Below, in pieces: positions 1 through 11,894 of a stretch of 64,000 bases of DNA. The position numbers and the translations under genes are program-made. The notes below the pieces were generated by a model that searched no databases, was not told the origin of the DNA, and saw only the letters and a program-made list of their open reading frames with translations. Source of the DNA: Acanthacorydalis orientalis (Eukaryota > Arthropoda > Insecta > Megaloptera > Corydalidae); NCBI GenBank assembly GCA_034766995.1, contig CM068322.1, positions 33,686,439 through 33,750,438 of the forward strand, read 5' to 3'. Position 1 is the stretch's first letter. Each line of letters starts with the position of its first letter.

Positions 1-448
1 ACTATCAATCTTATCAGCTCAAATCTCATGAATGTATGCGCATGTAATCGCCTGTCTTGAAAACATAACAGAGGACGGACACAAAGATTTAACGAGCTGA
101 GACACTGTACCGAACAATCATACACTTAATCAACAACGGACGAAAAATAGATAAAACGAAATCTCGTCGTCCGGTGAAAAATCGCACATCACAACGAATT
201 ACACAGACGAAAACGGAACGGACGGAAGATACAGCGTCCAAATTCTGATCCGAACACGCAAGAACACATAACGCGAACGAACAGAAAACACTTTACAAGA
301 TGAAGTTACATTCGTAACGCGACTCGACAATCGCCCATTAGAGTAATTCGAAGGACGACAAAGAAAAAGCGGTCCCCAGTTCTAATAAAATATGTACATG
401 TGCGTTAGTGTGTGTGTTTCTTTTAAATGCTACACGAACTTTTACCCC

Positions 449-451
<3 letters not shown>

Positions 452-499
<48 letters not shown>
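452..499. repeat. (TA)n microsatellite
   Basis: About 48 bp of pure TA repeat. Confidence 0.95.
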
Positions 500-503
<4 letters not shown>

Positions 504-2532
504 CATGGCTATATTTTATTTTAAATGTACAATGAGATAGACAGACCGGATATGGAAGAATGTCTTCAGCGTCTCGCGGGTATTCCATGACTTCCCACCG
601 AGTCTACGCAGAAACCATCCGGAGACTCCGTGCGTACGTATATACACTGAATGGAAGCGGTGGGTTTCTTCCACTATGTTGTTTTCGTGACCCTTGCACG
701 GTGTTGTTAGCTCCAGGTCACGGGTCAGTGGCGTTACGGATGAACATGGAAAATGTGTATCACACACAAACAGACATATACACGTACTATTCTCACAAGT
801 GGATCATAAACATAGTATTTTCAGTGCGTGGAGTTCTTCTCCAAATGAAAAATATTCAAATGCTTGACTGTAACGAAAAGTTTGAAAAGGTTGAAAAATA
901 TCAAGTGGTTTCTAATTTGAAAAACGGTTGTTTTTTTTAGTAAACATTGACGATTGTTATAATTCTGTGTTTTTAGACCTGTGATCCTGTTAATACATTA
1001 CCCTCTTGGTCTTCCTTCATGAAACGATTAATTACATTAAAATGTTTGTATACAAATTACAATTATGATGAGTAGAGAAATATTTTAAGCATTTTAATTA
1101 TAATTGCAGTTTATGATTTTCTTTTGCCACGATATTTTAGTTTAATAGAATTGAACTTTTATTTAAAATGGACAAACGATTAAAAATAAAACTAAAATAT
1201 AATTTCGACTTTACTTATTTAAATAGTCGCATAATAGGTAATATTCGCATAAATTAATTAACGTCTTACAATAAACAAAATTTTCTGAAAAATCATAATT
1301 ATAATAATTGTTTACTTTGTTTTGGAACTCTGATCCAGATTTTGATGGCAGTCACAGACAATCTGTGATTTTGAGAGTTTTGATTTATTTATGAAAGTGT
1401 ATTAGCTCCAAAAGAGGATTCCCCGAGCTATATAGCTGTAAACATGAGATGTTTACCAAACCAAATCAGAAAAACTAGACAACACTGAGCCCTATTTTGC
1501 TTCTCTACATTTCTTCTAATTTTCACTATTTTTCATTATTATAATTTTTCATAAACGTTGCGTCACATCAATAATAATTCAGTATTAGGAGAAAATGTAA
1601 CGTTTTTTTTTTACATTATTATTTAACAACACTCTTCTACTATTTTTTCGTATATTATTTCAGTTTTTACATGCAGTAATGTCCGAGTCAATAATTCAAA
1701 TCTTTTTCAATGACACGGCTTTTATTCAGTTGTATTTCCACATTTTGATATTTGGTATCAGTTTTTATTCACACACATTCATTATATATTTTTTTCGATA
1801 CCTTCAATTAGTTTTTAACATTCAGTTGTATAATTTTTACATTAATTGGCAATTTTCCTAAGAAATACAAATGAATAAGTTGTTTAATCTGAAAAATGTC
1901 AGGTATTTTGAAATCAGAGTTGTTACTCTATCGATATTTGATGATAATCGTAAAGTAAAAGCTTTAAGTAAATACGATTGGGTTCTATAAAAGAAAAACA
2001 GATAATAAAGTAGAACATGTTTCTATAATTAATCTCTTCATTTCAGTGTTCAATGCATTTTCTTGTTTAATAATCACAGATTAAAAATTTCATAAAAATC
2101 ACAATACAGTTCTGACACTGCAGATAAATTCATTTTCACAAATGAATTCCTTTTTCCCAACGCACATGCGACAAAAAAGAACTCACTTACGAATTTTCTT
2201 GAAAATATTTACAATGTAGAAAATATGTTTGAGAAGGATTGAAAATTCCACGATTTTAAACAATCTTGTACGCCAGTGTTTTATACTATTCTTATGTTGG
2301 TAATGAATACAAGTCGCTGGTTGAAACAGACATACGCTCTGTACAATACCAAGATAAAGACGTAACGATGTAAGTGTCAAGAGGGAAGGTGTTCGACCCA
2401 CGATCGTTTGTAACGTGGTATCATCCAGTATCAGCCACCAGTTATGAAGACAGACTGACCTAAATATTACACGCATTTTTCGTGATAAATCGATATTATT
2501 CAAATGTAAATATTTTTCGCCCAAATTATTAC

Positions 2533-2534
<2 letters not shown>

Positions 2535-2594
<60 letters not shown>
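2535..2594. repeat. (TA)n microsatellite
   Basis: About 60 bp of pure TA repeat; Tyr/Ile-rich frames over it are artefacts. Confidence 0.95.
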
Positions 2595-2596
<2 letters not shown>

Positions 2597-3565
2597 AATA
2601 CTATTTTATTCGTATAAAAATAAACATATATAAAAAATATTTCATTCACAAAACATTTCATACACGAACTTCGATTGATTCGAATTACATTCTTTTTTAA
2701 AATATCAGTTCTTATTATGAAAAAGAAACAGCCGTTCAAAATTCTTACAAAAATTGTTTCTGTTAAGGTCTTCTGTACATATATTACTTAACTACGATGG
2801 GAATTGATGTTAAACACTAAAAAATAAATAAAATTTTAAAGAACACAACAATTGTATATACACTAGCATACTTTATAAAAATTATGGTTTCAATAATTTA
2901 ATATCAGAGTAGAAATCAGTCTGTTGAAAGTATTAAAAATAGAATTTTAATCGAAAAAAATAAACTCGCTATAACGAATGTCACTATAGATGCATTGTTC
3001 ATTTATATCAATTGATTAATAAGTATATTTATATTATTTAATGCAAATGAATTGTAGAATGGCTATTCTAATCTAATATTTCAAACAATATGTAACACAT
3101 TTTGCCATTGTAATTTATTAGTATTTTCATGGGTAATGTTACAACTCAGACTGACAAAAGTGTTCAGAATTGAATTGCAATCGAACAAATTAATCAATAT
3201 TAGTGAACTTCACTACAGGTAAATTTTTTACTCACACAAGTGGATTAATAATTATATATATGTGGTTTAATACAAAGTTTTGGAATGACTACTCTAACCT
3301 AACATTTAAAACAATATGTAATAACCTTCCCAATTGTCGTTAGTATTTTTAAGTACTATTTTAACAGGTTATGTTACTTAAAAAATAGGACGATTGTCAG
3401 TTAAGGAAGACACTTGGAAAATATAGTCAAATATGTTGTATTATTTGTTTTAATTATAAATTCTATGTAAAGGATTACATCTTGCAAGAATGTCATTTTT
3501 ATTCACTAATTTTCTTTCATAAATATAAAAATGAAGAAAAACAACTAAAGTAAATTGTAAAGTAA

Positions 3566-3571
3566 TTTATT
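3566..3571 (-). terminator. poly(A) signal of the Gemin4-like gene
   Basis: A minus-strand AATAAA lies about 90 nt past the TGA stop at 3662-3660, the first canonical signal downstream. Confidence 0.5.
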
Positions 3572-3659
3572 CTTCAAAAAATAACAAACAAAAAGTAAAT
3601 CCTTAATCTATAAAAAATAATACATTACTAATAAAGTAATTTGTACTGTTGTCAAAAAT

Positions 3660-6600
3660 TCAGTCCAGGTTAGATATTTTCTTAGCCAGCATTTCAGACA
3701 ATTCGGTATTTGACACCGGTACAAGATCTAGTGTGATACTCGACTTCACATCTTTGTTCTTTGCCTGCAACGAACTCAAAACTACACATAAAACATTAAA
3801 TAGGTACATAGATGATGACTTCTGAATTTTTTCCGGTAACTTTCCAACTAACTGCAAAAGACCTTTCCAAACAACTAGTTCTGCATTATAACATGTAGAA
3901 ATTCGGTCTAAGATACCATCCTGAAATAATGTTAAATATAAATGTTTACTTTTGAATCAAATTAATACACCATGGTTGAAATATTTTAAAAATTACTTTT
4001 TCTTTAAGTATGAGTGAAAAATTCCTTATACAATAATCTAAACAAGCGAGTGTGGAATCAGTCTGACTGCGATTTGTCAGTGTGGTTTGCAAAAACAAGT
4101 AATCTAGAAACATGTTAAATACTTCTACAGTATCAGATTGTTGTGATAACATTTCTTGAACTATATTTTTCCATTCATCAGTAGTGCAACAAGATAATAA
4201 CTACAAGAAATATGAAAAAATAATAATTGCACAGAATTGAAAAATAATCAATTAACAGAGATATAAATTATTACTTCACACATCCTAGTTATATTCCAAG
4301 TACGTGCTTTTTCTGATAACTTTCCAGGCCACACGTACGTAAACAGATCGACTCTTTGATCTTCCCATAACGGTAAGAACCGGTATCGATTTATGGCTGA
4401 AATAGATTTCAATTGTCCTTTAATGAATTCGACATCACTCGCGGTCAATTTAATTTCACCTAAAAAGAAAACTTGAATGAAAGAACAGTACGTTTCAAAT
4501 TTTCATTTTATTTACTGTCTCGAGTATTTTTCAACTCCTCGATAACATCGTCGACCCTACAGAGAACGGTTTCTATTACAGAAACTGCATTCGGTGAAAA
4601 ACTTGCAATATTCCATCGAATATTTTCGAGGACTTCCGATAGATAACAGAGATTCGGTTGTAGTTTTGGTTTGAAAAATTCTTGGTTATAGAAATGCTAG
4701 AAATAAAAATATTTCAGTTAATATAGTTAAACACTGATTGCAATCATTATAAAAAATTTATTTTTATCCACCTTAGATAATTCAAAACACAAATGAACTT
4801 TTTCCAAATTATATTCATTTAAATATGTATGTACGTTTAATAAAACAATGTCTTCGGCGACAGTCTGTACACTGACTATTTCTGATTGTATAATACTGTC
4901 TAGAAACAATAACAGATTGCTTCTATCGCTATCAGTCTTCACATCCGTATTAAATACTTTTTTAAATGCCTCTAAGCCAATCGTCTTGCCGGTAATCATA
5001 TTCAAATCGCATAACCATTTCAATTCTTTCAACATATTTACAATTAACGTACGCTGTTCAGTTCCCTTTAACCCTGATTCGAACAGGGTATTAATTACAG
5101 CTGTAGGATTTTCTAAAATCAGATTGCTCAATACTTCATTATTTATATTATTCGATTTCGCATCTCTTTCCGATAATACGGTTTTATTTAATAGTTCTGT
5201 AAGCGATTCTGTAAAATTCGGTGATTCGAAATGATTATCGAGACCGTTATTTAGAAAATGTGCTGTCGCCACAACCGAAAACTCGTTCGAGTTTAAATTC
5301 TTAACGGATAACCGAACGATTTCAAGAACGGTTTCCGAGTTTTCTAATTTTTTCGAACATTCTACATAACATCTATTAAGAATTTTAATTACTGACTCCA
5401 CATCGCATACATTCTCGTTCATGTATTTTTTTAAACAGTTTAGTAATTTTTCATTTGTGAATAACTGATCATAATTTATTAGTTTAGCAAACCATTTTTT
5501 TTGGACATCACCTTTTACCAGTACACATTTTATCACCGTGTTTATATCCGCATCTTTTATCTCTTCTTCTATACTTTTAGGTTTCAGTGATATAGCCGAC
5601 AACATATCGACTATTTCAGAATCAGTGGTATCGCCTGTTTCTTTTAACAAATTACTCAAAAGATAAGCACTGTGTCCGACTGTTTCTTGAAGTGTTTTCG
5701 GAGTATCATTGAATTGATATTCTGACCAAGAACAAAATATATTCACATTGATTGCTGTAACATTAGCTTTACAAGCATAAATCAAAGAAGAGTTACATTT
5801 TTTCAGAACTGAATCTACTTTCGTTTGCCTGCTTTCTGGCGAACAGTATCTTTCACCGCCGAAATCACACTCGAAATCATATACTTTCAATGCCTGTTGT
5901 TTTTCTACATCAGGTTTCTTCAAGTACAAAAAAAGATTTTCGTGTGTCAATTGTAAAATTTGCACCATTGCATATCCTGTATACCTGTATAATTCTTCAG
6001 GAAGCCAGTTACTCATGTGTTCTTCATTAGGAGTGATGTAATATTGTAAAAGTTCAATAATACTCCGAAACAATCTCGAGATAATGTCATCTATACTCAC
6101 TTTGTACACTTTTTCGTTTTTTAGTAAATACAATTTTAAATACAACGAACGTACGAGCATACTTATCCTTTCTAGCTGTGGGTAAGGTGCTGAAAATTTC
6201 ACACTCGATACAATCGATTCGAGCAATTCGTACGTAATTGAAACGGGGCAAAACACGATCACTTCACAGAAATACGGATCTAAATTCAAACTCCAAATTA
6301 ATTCCATCAACAAACACTTCGATATCTGTGGTGCTATTGCTACGAAATGACCGACGTTCGGCTCTTCTTGCAAAGCGTTCTGTTCTATCAAATCAGTGTT
6401 TAATAAAAAGAACAGGTTGATTTTTCGCAACACGTGCGTGAAATTAGAATTCACTTTGTCTTTTTGAATATATTTTTTCGACACCAAATAGTTATACATT
6501 TTTTTTACGATCGGTAATATTTTGGACTCATTACCTAAAAGAGATTTTTTTTTAAAAGAGTACTTCAAATAATTTTTTTCCACATCAATATACCTCCTCG

Positions 6601-6687
6601 AATAATTAAACTGTTAAGAGGGCCGAAAGTTTTGTCTACATTGTTTAAAATTCCTTGAATCATTGAAATATCTTCATCTAAATCCAT
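3660..6687 (-). CDS. GEMIN4: Gemin4-like SMN-complex protein, six exons
   Basis: Exons (minus strand): 6687-6594, 6534-4772, 4696-4516, 4459-4275, 4200-3997 and 3920-3660. All introns are GT-AG and phases agree (1,0,1,0,0), giving 895 residues. The first intron is only 59 nt and lies just before the long second exon. The product is a helical, leucine-rich protein with no catalytic motif. I identify it from remembered similarity to vertebrate Gemin4: residues 92-138 (VG at the start, then P-x-I, a leucine-rich stretch and a second P-x-S-I before LES) match the human N-terminal part in spacing, and CTTDEW (746-751) matches CSPQEW near the human C-terminus. Human Gemin4 is about 1058 residues. 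It is a scaffold of the SMN complex, which loads Sm proteins on snRNAs. The exon structure is secure; the name is less so. Another helical-repeat protein is possible. Confidence 0.65.
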
Positions 6688-7748
6688 TATAAAAGACTTT
6701 AATTCTCTCGTGGGTGTTTGATAGAATACTTGAAATTCTTTTTATGAGAAACACTTAATTTTCTTACAAAAATATCAGATTCAAACTGTCGCCCAAATCG
6801 TATTTCGTATAAATTGTCAACACAAGTAAAACAGATTTGTTATTTTATCTTCGATGATTAATAAAAGTAGCGAGATACATTGACTCGTGTACTAAACAAA
6901 CACAGAAATATATTAGAGTAATAATAAAAAATGCCACCTCTGAAATATAAAAGCACGTGTACTTAGACTGTTTACCAACTGAAGTATTAACATTTCAGTT
7001 CGTGTTTTCTTTTAAAAAGGTGGAAAACAAAACAATTCAAAATTTCTGAAAATGGATTATAAACAGTGTAATTTTTAAAAAGTCTTTCATTTAAATGGAA
7101 TTTAAAATACGTGTAATTACTTTTTTTTCTGTAAAGGATCTTGTTTATCATAACAAATCGAAAAAACTATTTTTAAATTTATAATCTTATAAAAAGATCA
7201 ATTGGTTTAAATAATGAGATAAGTTTATCAACACTTGCATTTACTACAAGTGAAAGATAAAATAAATAAATATTTTTATATAAAATAAAAACAATGTAAG
7301 GACTTTTTACAGTGATATATGGATGTGATTAATTAATTGTGAAATTGAACGTATCTTTTGATATTTTCATCAAAATTAGTGGTACTTAAACCAGGCTGCT
7401 TTATATTTGTTGTCGATGCTTTTTAATTGAATATGATTTAAAAGTTCTTCGTTTTTTTCATTGGAAACCTTTTTTTTTACGAGTAAATTCAATAGAAAAG
7501 GATTAGAAACTCGCATCGGAAACGATTATTTTTGTGAATTTTTTAATACGTTTACCATTGTTTGAAAATCGCTGTTCTATAGTGTTTTGTCTTTCATTCT
7601 AAATAAGATATTTATATCCAGTGTCACCAACTATATGGTGCATGAATTAACGTAGTGTATTTACTATTATAATAAATAATAAAAAAAAAGGTGAAAAGGA
7701 AAACAATTCAGAATATTTTCACAGCGTAGCCGTTTATAACTTTACCCA
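6688..7748. promoter_or_regulatory. Divergent intergenic region, Gemin4-like gene / MTHFSD
   Basis: This 1.06-kb AT-rich stretch separates two start codons that point away from each other, so it must hold both 5' UTRs and promoters. I see no coding segment in it and no convincing TATA box at a fixed distance from either ATG. Confidence 0.5.
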
Positions 7749-9662
7749 ATGGAAATGAGTTCACCAACTGCAGAGGACAATCCGAGTCAAGTAAATAATC
7801 CTGCCCTCCGTAAGTATATACGTTCATACTTTATTTTTAACCCCCATGTTTTTGACAACCGATCGGCGCATTTGTTTTCAATCGAACGAACATTATTTTT
7901 ATCTGCTTTTGCACGTAGCTGAGGAAATAACAAAATTATCGATACGAAAATCGGTTTGGGACAATCTACAAAAGAACAACTTGGTCAATTTTCCTCGATT
8001 GTGCTGGGGTCGTATACCAAATTTCAAAGGTGCTGAAGAAGCCAATGCACATCTGATTGGTTTGAAAGAATTTCAAGAAGCCAATGTAATAAAAGTAAAT
8101 CCAGATAAGCCTCAAGAACCAGTTAGAAGATCTGTTCTAGAGGTACCTGATTTAAATACATGCACGTGAGAAGGCATCTCATATACATATATTTGTGTAC
8201 TTGTACATCGACCGAGTTGATAATTATAATCACTTTTAGAATCATAAAAGTCTCTTGGTGCCTATACCGCGTTTACGTAGCGGTCTGTTAAACCTCGTCG
8301 TCCTCGATAAAGGTGCCGCGAACGCAGATATTAAAAAGGCAGTTAATCGTCAAGGAATCGAAGAATATGGAAAACCGATCGGTCTCGATTCGAAAATTAA
8401 AATCGATCTGGTCGTGGTCGGAAGTGTGGCGGTGTCTAAAGAAGGATACCGTATAGGAAAAGGTGAAGGGTATGCCGATTTAGAATTCGCCATGATGATG
8501 CATATGAAAGCTGTAAATGAAAATACAATTGTTATAACGACCGTTCATGACTCTCAGGTTTGAGATTTTTTTTATGTACAGAAAATAATAAAATATCAGC
8601 TGCCGAACACGTATTGTATATGTTGTTTCACTTTAGGTTTTCGATAAATTACCTAAAGAATTGTTCAAAACACATGATGTACCTGTCGATATAATTGTTA
8701 CCCCTACTCAAGTAATAACGGTTGAAAAACGTTTACCCAAGCCGAAAGGTGTTATTTGGAGTATATTGTCTCAGAGACGTTTAAATCTTATGCCTATTCT
8801 TCAGAGTCTTAGAGAAATTGATTTAGCGTACGTACATTTATGTAACATTTAACGAATATAAGATCTGTATACAAATTATACAGATGATAGACTTTTGATT
8901 CATATTATACCTTAGTTATTGATTGTAAGTAAATTGTACAATAATTTACTACTTCAGAGCTGGAAAAGATGTAACTTTAAAAGATGAAGATAGCGATGTA
9001 GAAGCACAACGTTTATATAGACCACGATATCATTTTAAAAATCGAGTGAGGAGGCGTGTTCGTTCGGATTTAAAAACGTCTGAATCGCAAACTGAAGAGA
9101 CCGGCGGCGGAGAGGGTGGTCGACAACAAAGACCGCAGAGGAGACGACAACAAGTGCAGAACAGAAAACCACGAATACTTAGAAAAAACAGCGGTGAAGA
9201 AAACATCGAAAACGGCGTCGAAGTAATATAGTCGTTTTTTTTACGAGTATTACGATGTTAATAGAATTCTCTTCTCAGGAAAACGAACGGGATCAAAACG
9301 GAACCCTGAAGAGTAAACGGAACCGTCCGAAGAAAAAATTCCGTAAAAACCGCACGGCGATCGACTTTTCGTTGCGCGTCAGCAACATCGAGCGGAACGT
9401 ACGTGTCCGTGATTTAAAAGCGGCTCTCGCCGAACGCGGCGTCAAACCTAACGATATAACATGGCAAGGCTATAGAGGTTTCTGTTTCTTGCACTTCACG
9501 AAACCGAATTTACCTGAACAAGGTGATTCGGCAATCGGGGTCGATAATATTCTCGAGAGCTTACAGGATTTGAAATTGACGCCGGATTCAGAAAAAAGCG
9601 TGCTGATTAAACCGGCCAAACCTATATGGAGGATTGAAACGACAGACGTCACGTCTGTTTAA
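7749..9662 (+). CDS. MTHFSD: MTHFSD: cyclo-ligase-like domain plus C-terminal RRM
   Basis: Exons: 7749-7809, 7919-8142, 8240-8557, 8637-8827, 8958-9222 and 9279-9662; phases fit throughout and give 480 residues. Residues about 22-270 are the 5-formyltetrahydrofolate cyclo-ligase-like domain typical of MTHFSD (WGRIPNFKGAEEA, then VPIPRLRSGL, GKGEGYADLE and TTVHDSQV). A basic linker rich in Arg, Gln and Gly follows. The C-terminal RRM has RNP2 LRVSNI (385-390) and RNP1 YRGFCFLHF (418-426). MTHFSD is a putative RNA-binding protein; folate cyclo-ligase activity is not established for the family. A second in-frame ATG at 7755 could also serve as the start. The human protein is about 383 residues; the extra length here is mostly linker. 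It is divergent from the Gemin4-like gene, so some co-regulation is possible. Confidence 0.93.
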
Positions 9663-11815
9663 CAAAATATAAGTTGTATATAAGAATAGACTTTGAATAG
9701 ATCGAAAAGATTGGATTCAAGTGATCTTGAAACATAATGGGAGATTTTTAGATATTTAGGGAAAGTGCAATTTGTTTACTAAAGATTTCAGATAATATAT
9801 TTTTTTTAATTTATGAGCCATAATATATTGAGATTAACCGATCTTAGAACATCTGTTCAAAGTCTCTAATATATAGAACAAAGTATGTTCATAAAAATTG
9901 TGATGTTTCTTTTTAATTTCCTTTTAGTTTCTTGGCAAGAGATTATATAAAATATTTTTTGTACTCTATATAATAATTTAAGGTACACAGTTACCTGATT
10001 TAAATATAGATAAGTTGAACATAACATAGAGGTTTTAAAACATAACGCCTGAATATTTATGTATAAAATTCTATGTACGAAACAGCTTTAAAAAAATGTA
10101 AGTAAATATTATATAGGTTGATGGAAGTTCTATTATCGATAATAATAGTTTATAATGATGAGAAATAAATTAATTTTTGTACTTCAAATGTTTCGCAGAA
10201 GAGAATTAAAATCGTTATTAACATAAGACTGCTACTTTTTCTAACATGTTTTCCATTTATATATAATACCAATGATTATTGTAACGCTTTCTTTCAATGT
10301 ACGATTTTTGCAAAATTTGTAATCGAATTCAATTAATAAAATTGTTATTTCTAGTTCCTACCTATATTTTGTATTTCTGTTGTACGATTATGAAATACGT
10401 AGGTAATAAATTTTCATTGATTTATTTAAAATGTGTCGATATGTCTCGTTTCATTTTCCTCCACTCCCGTTCCGTCTTTTATAAATATTGAAAACTAATT
10501 GTTAACACCGATTTATTTCATAAAAAAAAGGTTTGATGTTGAATTTCTTTCTCACTGCACCCAGTCACAAGTTTTACTAATCATCCAGTAAAACCATTAT
10601 TCTTAAGGTACGAAAAATCCGTGAATTCTTTATATAAATGCCCGGTGTTCTTTCTATTAAAGTGTACTTTAAAATAAATAAAAACTCATCCAATGATGTA
10701 TTTTTATTTTTTAGGACATAACATACTACTTAAAACTTATAAAGGACTTTTAACAGATTCATTTTCAAATATAATCTAACAATTAACTTAGGATCAAAAT
10801 TGAAATCGTAGTATCAATACTTTCATTGTTGGTAATATTTATTAGAAAATGAATGACTAATTCGAGTACGATATACGACCTACGAATTACGGGAGGCTGA
10901 TTTTTCCATGAAAGACCACAGTAAATTTCTGGTGTGGACCACCATCGAATAAAAACAGATTATTAGCAACAAAAGGTAAAGCAAAATAATTTATTTTCAT
11001 TTCTTATACGTACCTTTAAAATTATCTAATGCACGGTTAGGGTTTTGGCTGCTTTGCACCAATCAGAAGGTTTACATATTATAAATGCCTTATACAGCGA
11101 CCATTAAAAGTGTTATATTTTGGATATTTTATAACATAAATGCTGCAGGTTCAGAATAAAACAAATATTTGTTTACTATTATTGTTTAATTGTTGTTACT
11201 ATGATGAATATAACCACACGGGTTCTGTTACTTGACTGACTTATGAGATCTCAACTATCGTTTACGAGTATATACTGCTCTCGATGATGAAATTGCATTT
11301 TATTAGGGATCCACGACAGGAACGTGAGAAACTTTTATTAAGACGGTAGTGAGGATCGATTAATAACTCAAGGAACGGTCGTTAGTCCGGCACCAATTAC
11401 GGTCGTTCGGCGAGGGTCTACTGTATTAATATAGTTGGGTGTGACCAGGTGTTTTTATGCATAAGACAATTTTCAATTAAAAAAAAAGTATTGTGATTGA
11501 TAAACACTCCTTGTTGGACTAATATGAATCCATGACTCGCGTGCCCAGAGCTCACCAATTAAAATTCTTCCCATGTGAAATCACTTAGCTTCAATGTTAA
11601 TACCCGTTTCGTCCCGAAGCACAAGTTCGAGCTCTCTGTATGATATTTAAAAATATTAGATGCTGCACAAATTGAAACAACACTGTGACATAAGAATCGG
11701 CAAACAGGCAATCTAAGCTGTTTTTAAACATGGCTAAATTCGCTGAAAGAAATTAAAAAATTAAAATTCTATGTTCAAGGAGAAAATAATTAAATTAGAA
11801 TCGAAACATTTTTTT
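9663..11815. other. Convergent intergenic region, MTHFSD 3' UTR and beyond
   Basis: Between the MTHFSD stop and the channel gene's 3' end. The left part is AT-rich and probably 3' UTR, with AATAAA at 10164-10169 (about 500 nt past the stop) as a candidate signal. A somewhat more GC-rich stretch at about 11280-11420 has no usable reading frame. I see no gene. Confidence 0.5.
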
Positions 11816-11821
11816 TTTATT
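11816..11821 (-). terminator. poly(A) signal of the DEG/ENaC gene
   Basis: A minus-strand AATAAA about 75 nt beyond the TGA stop at 11897-11895. Confidence 0.45.
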
Positions 11822-11894
11822 GAATGTCTGAAGAAATCTAATTGTTATGAAAATAATATCGAATTATTCACAATCCGGTGCATTAATGTTCACA

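Larger units (their letters stand above)
1..3565. other. Left flank without a supported gene
   Basis: 1-350 and 560-740 are richer in CpG than the rest. A 126-residue open frame at 560-940 (+) matches nothing I know and has a competing frame opposite. Two TA arrays and a fold-back end at about 2100-2170 (ACAGTTCTGACACTGCAG, then CACAAATGAATTCC) are present. The rest is plain AT-rich DNA. A neighbouring gene's 5' end could lie off the left edge. Confidence 0.5.

Noticed and set aside
560..940. 126-residue open frame near the left end
   Set aside because: No recognisable domain, competing frame on the opposite strand and no splice partners.
11280..11420. Possible coding relic between MTHFSD and the channel gene
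   Set aside because: A short less AT-rich segment without a frame resembling a known protein.
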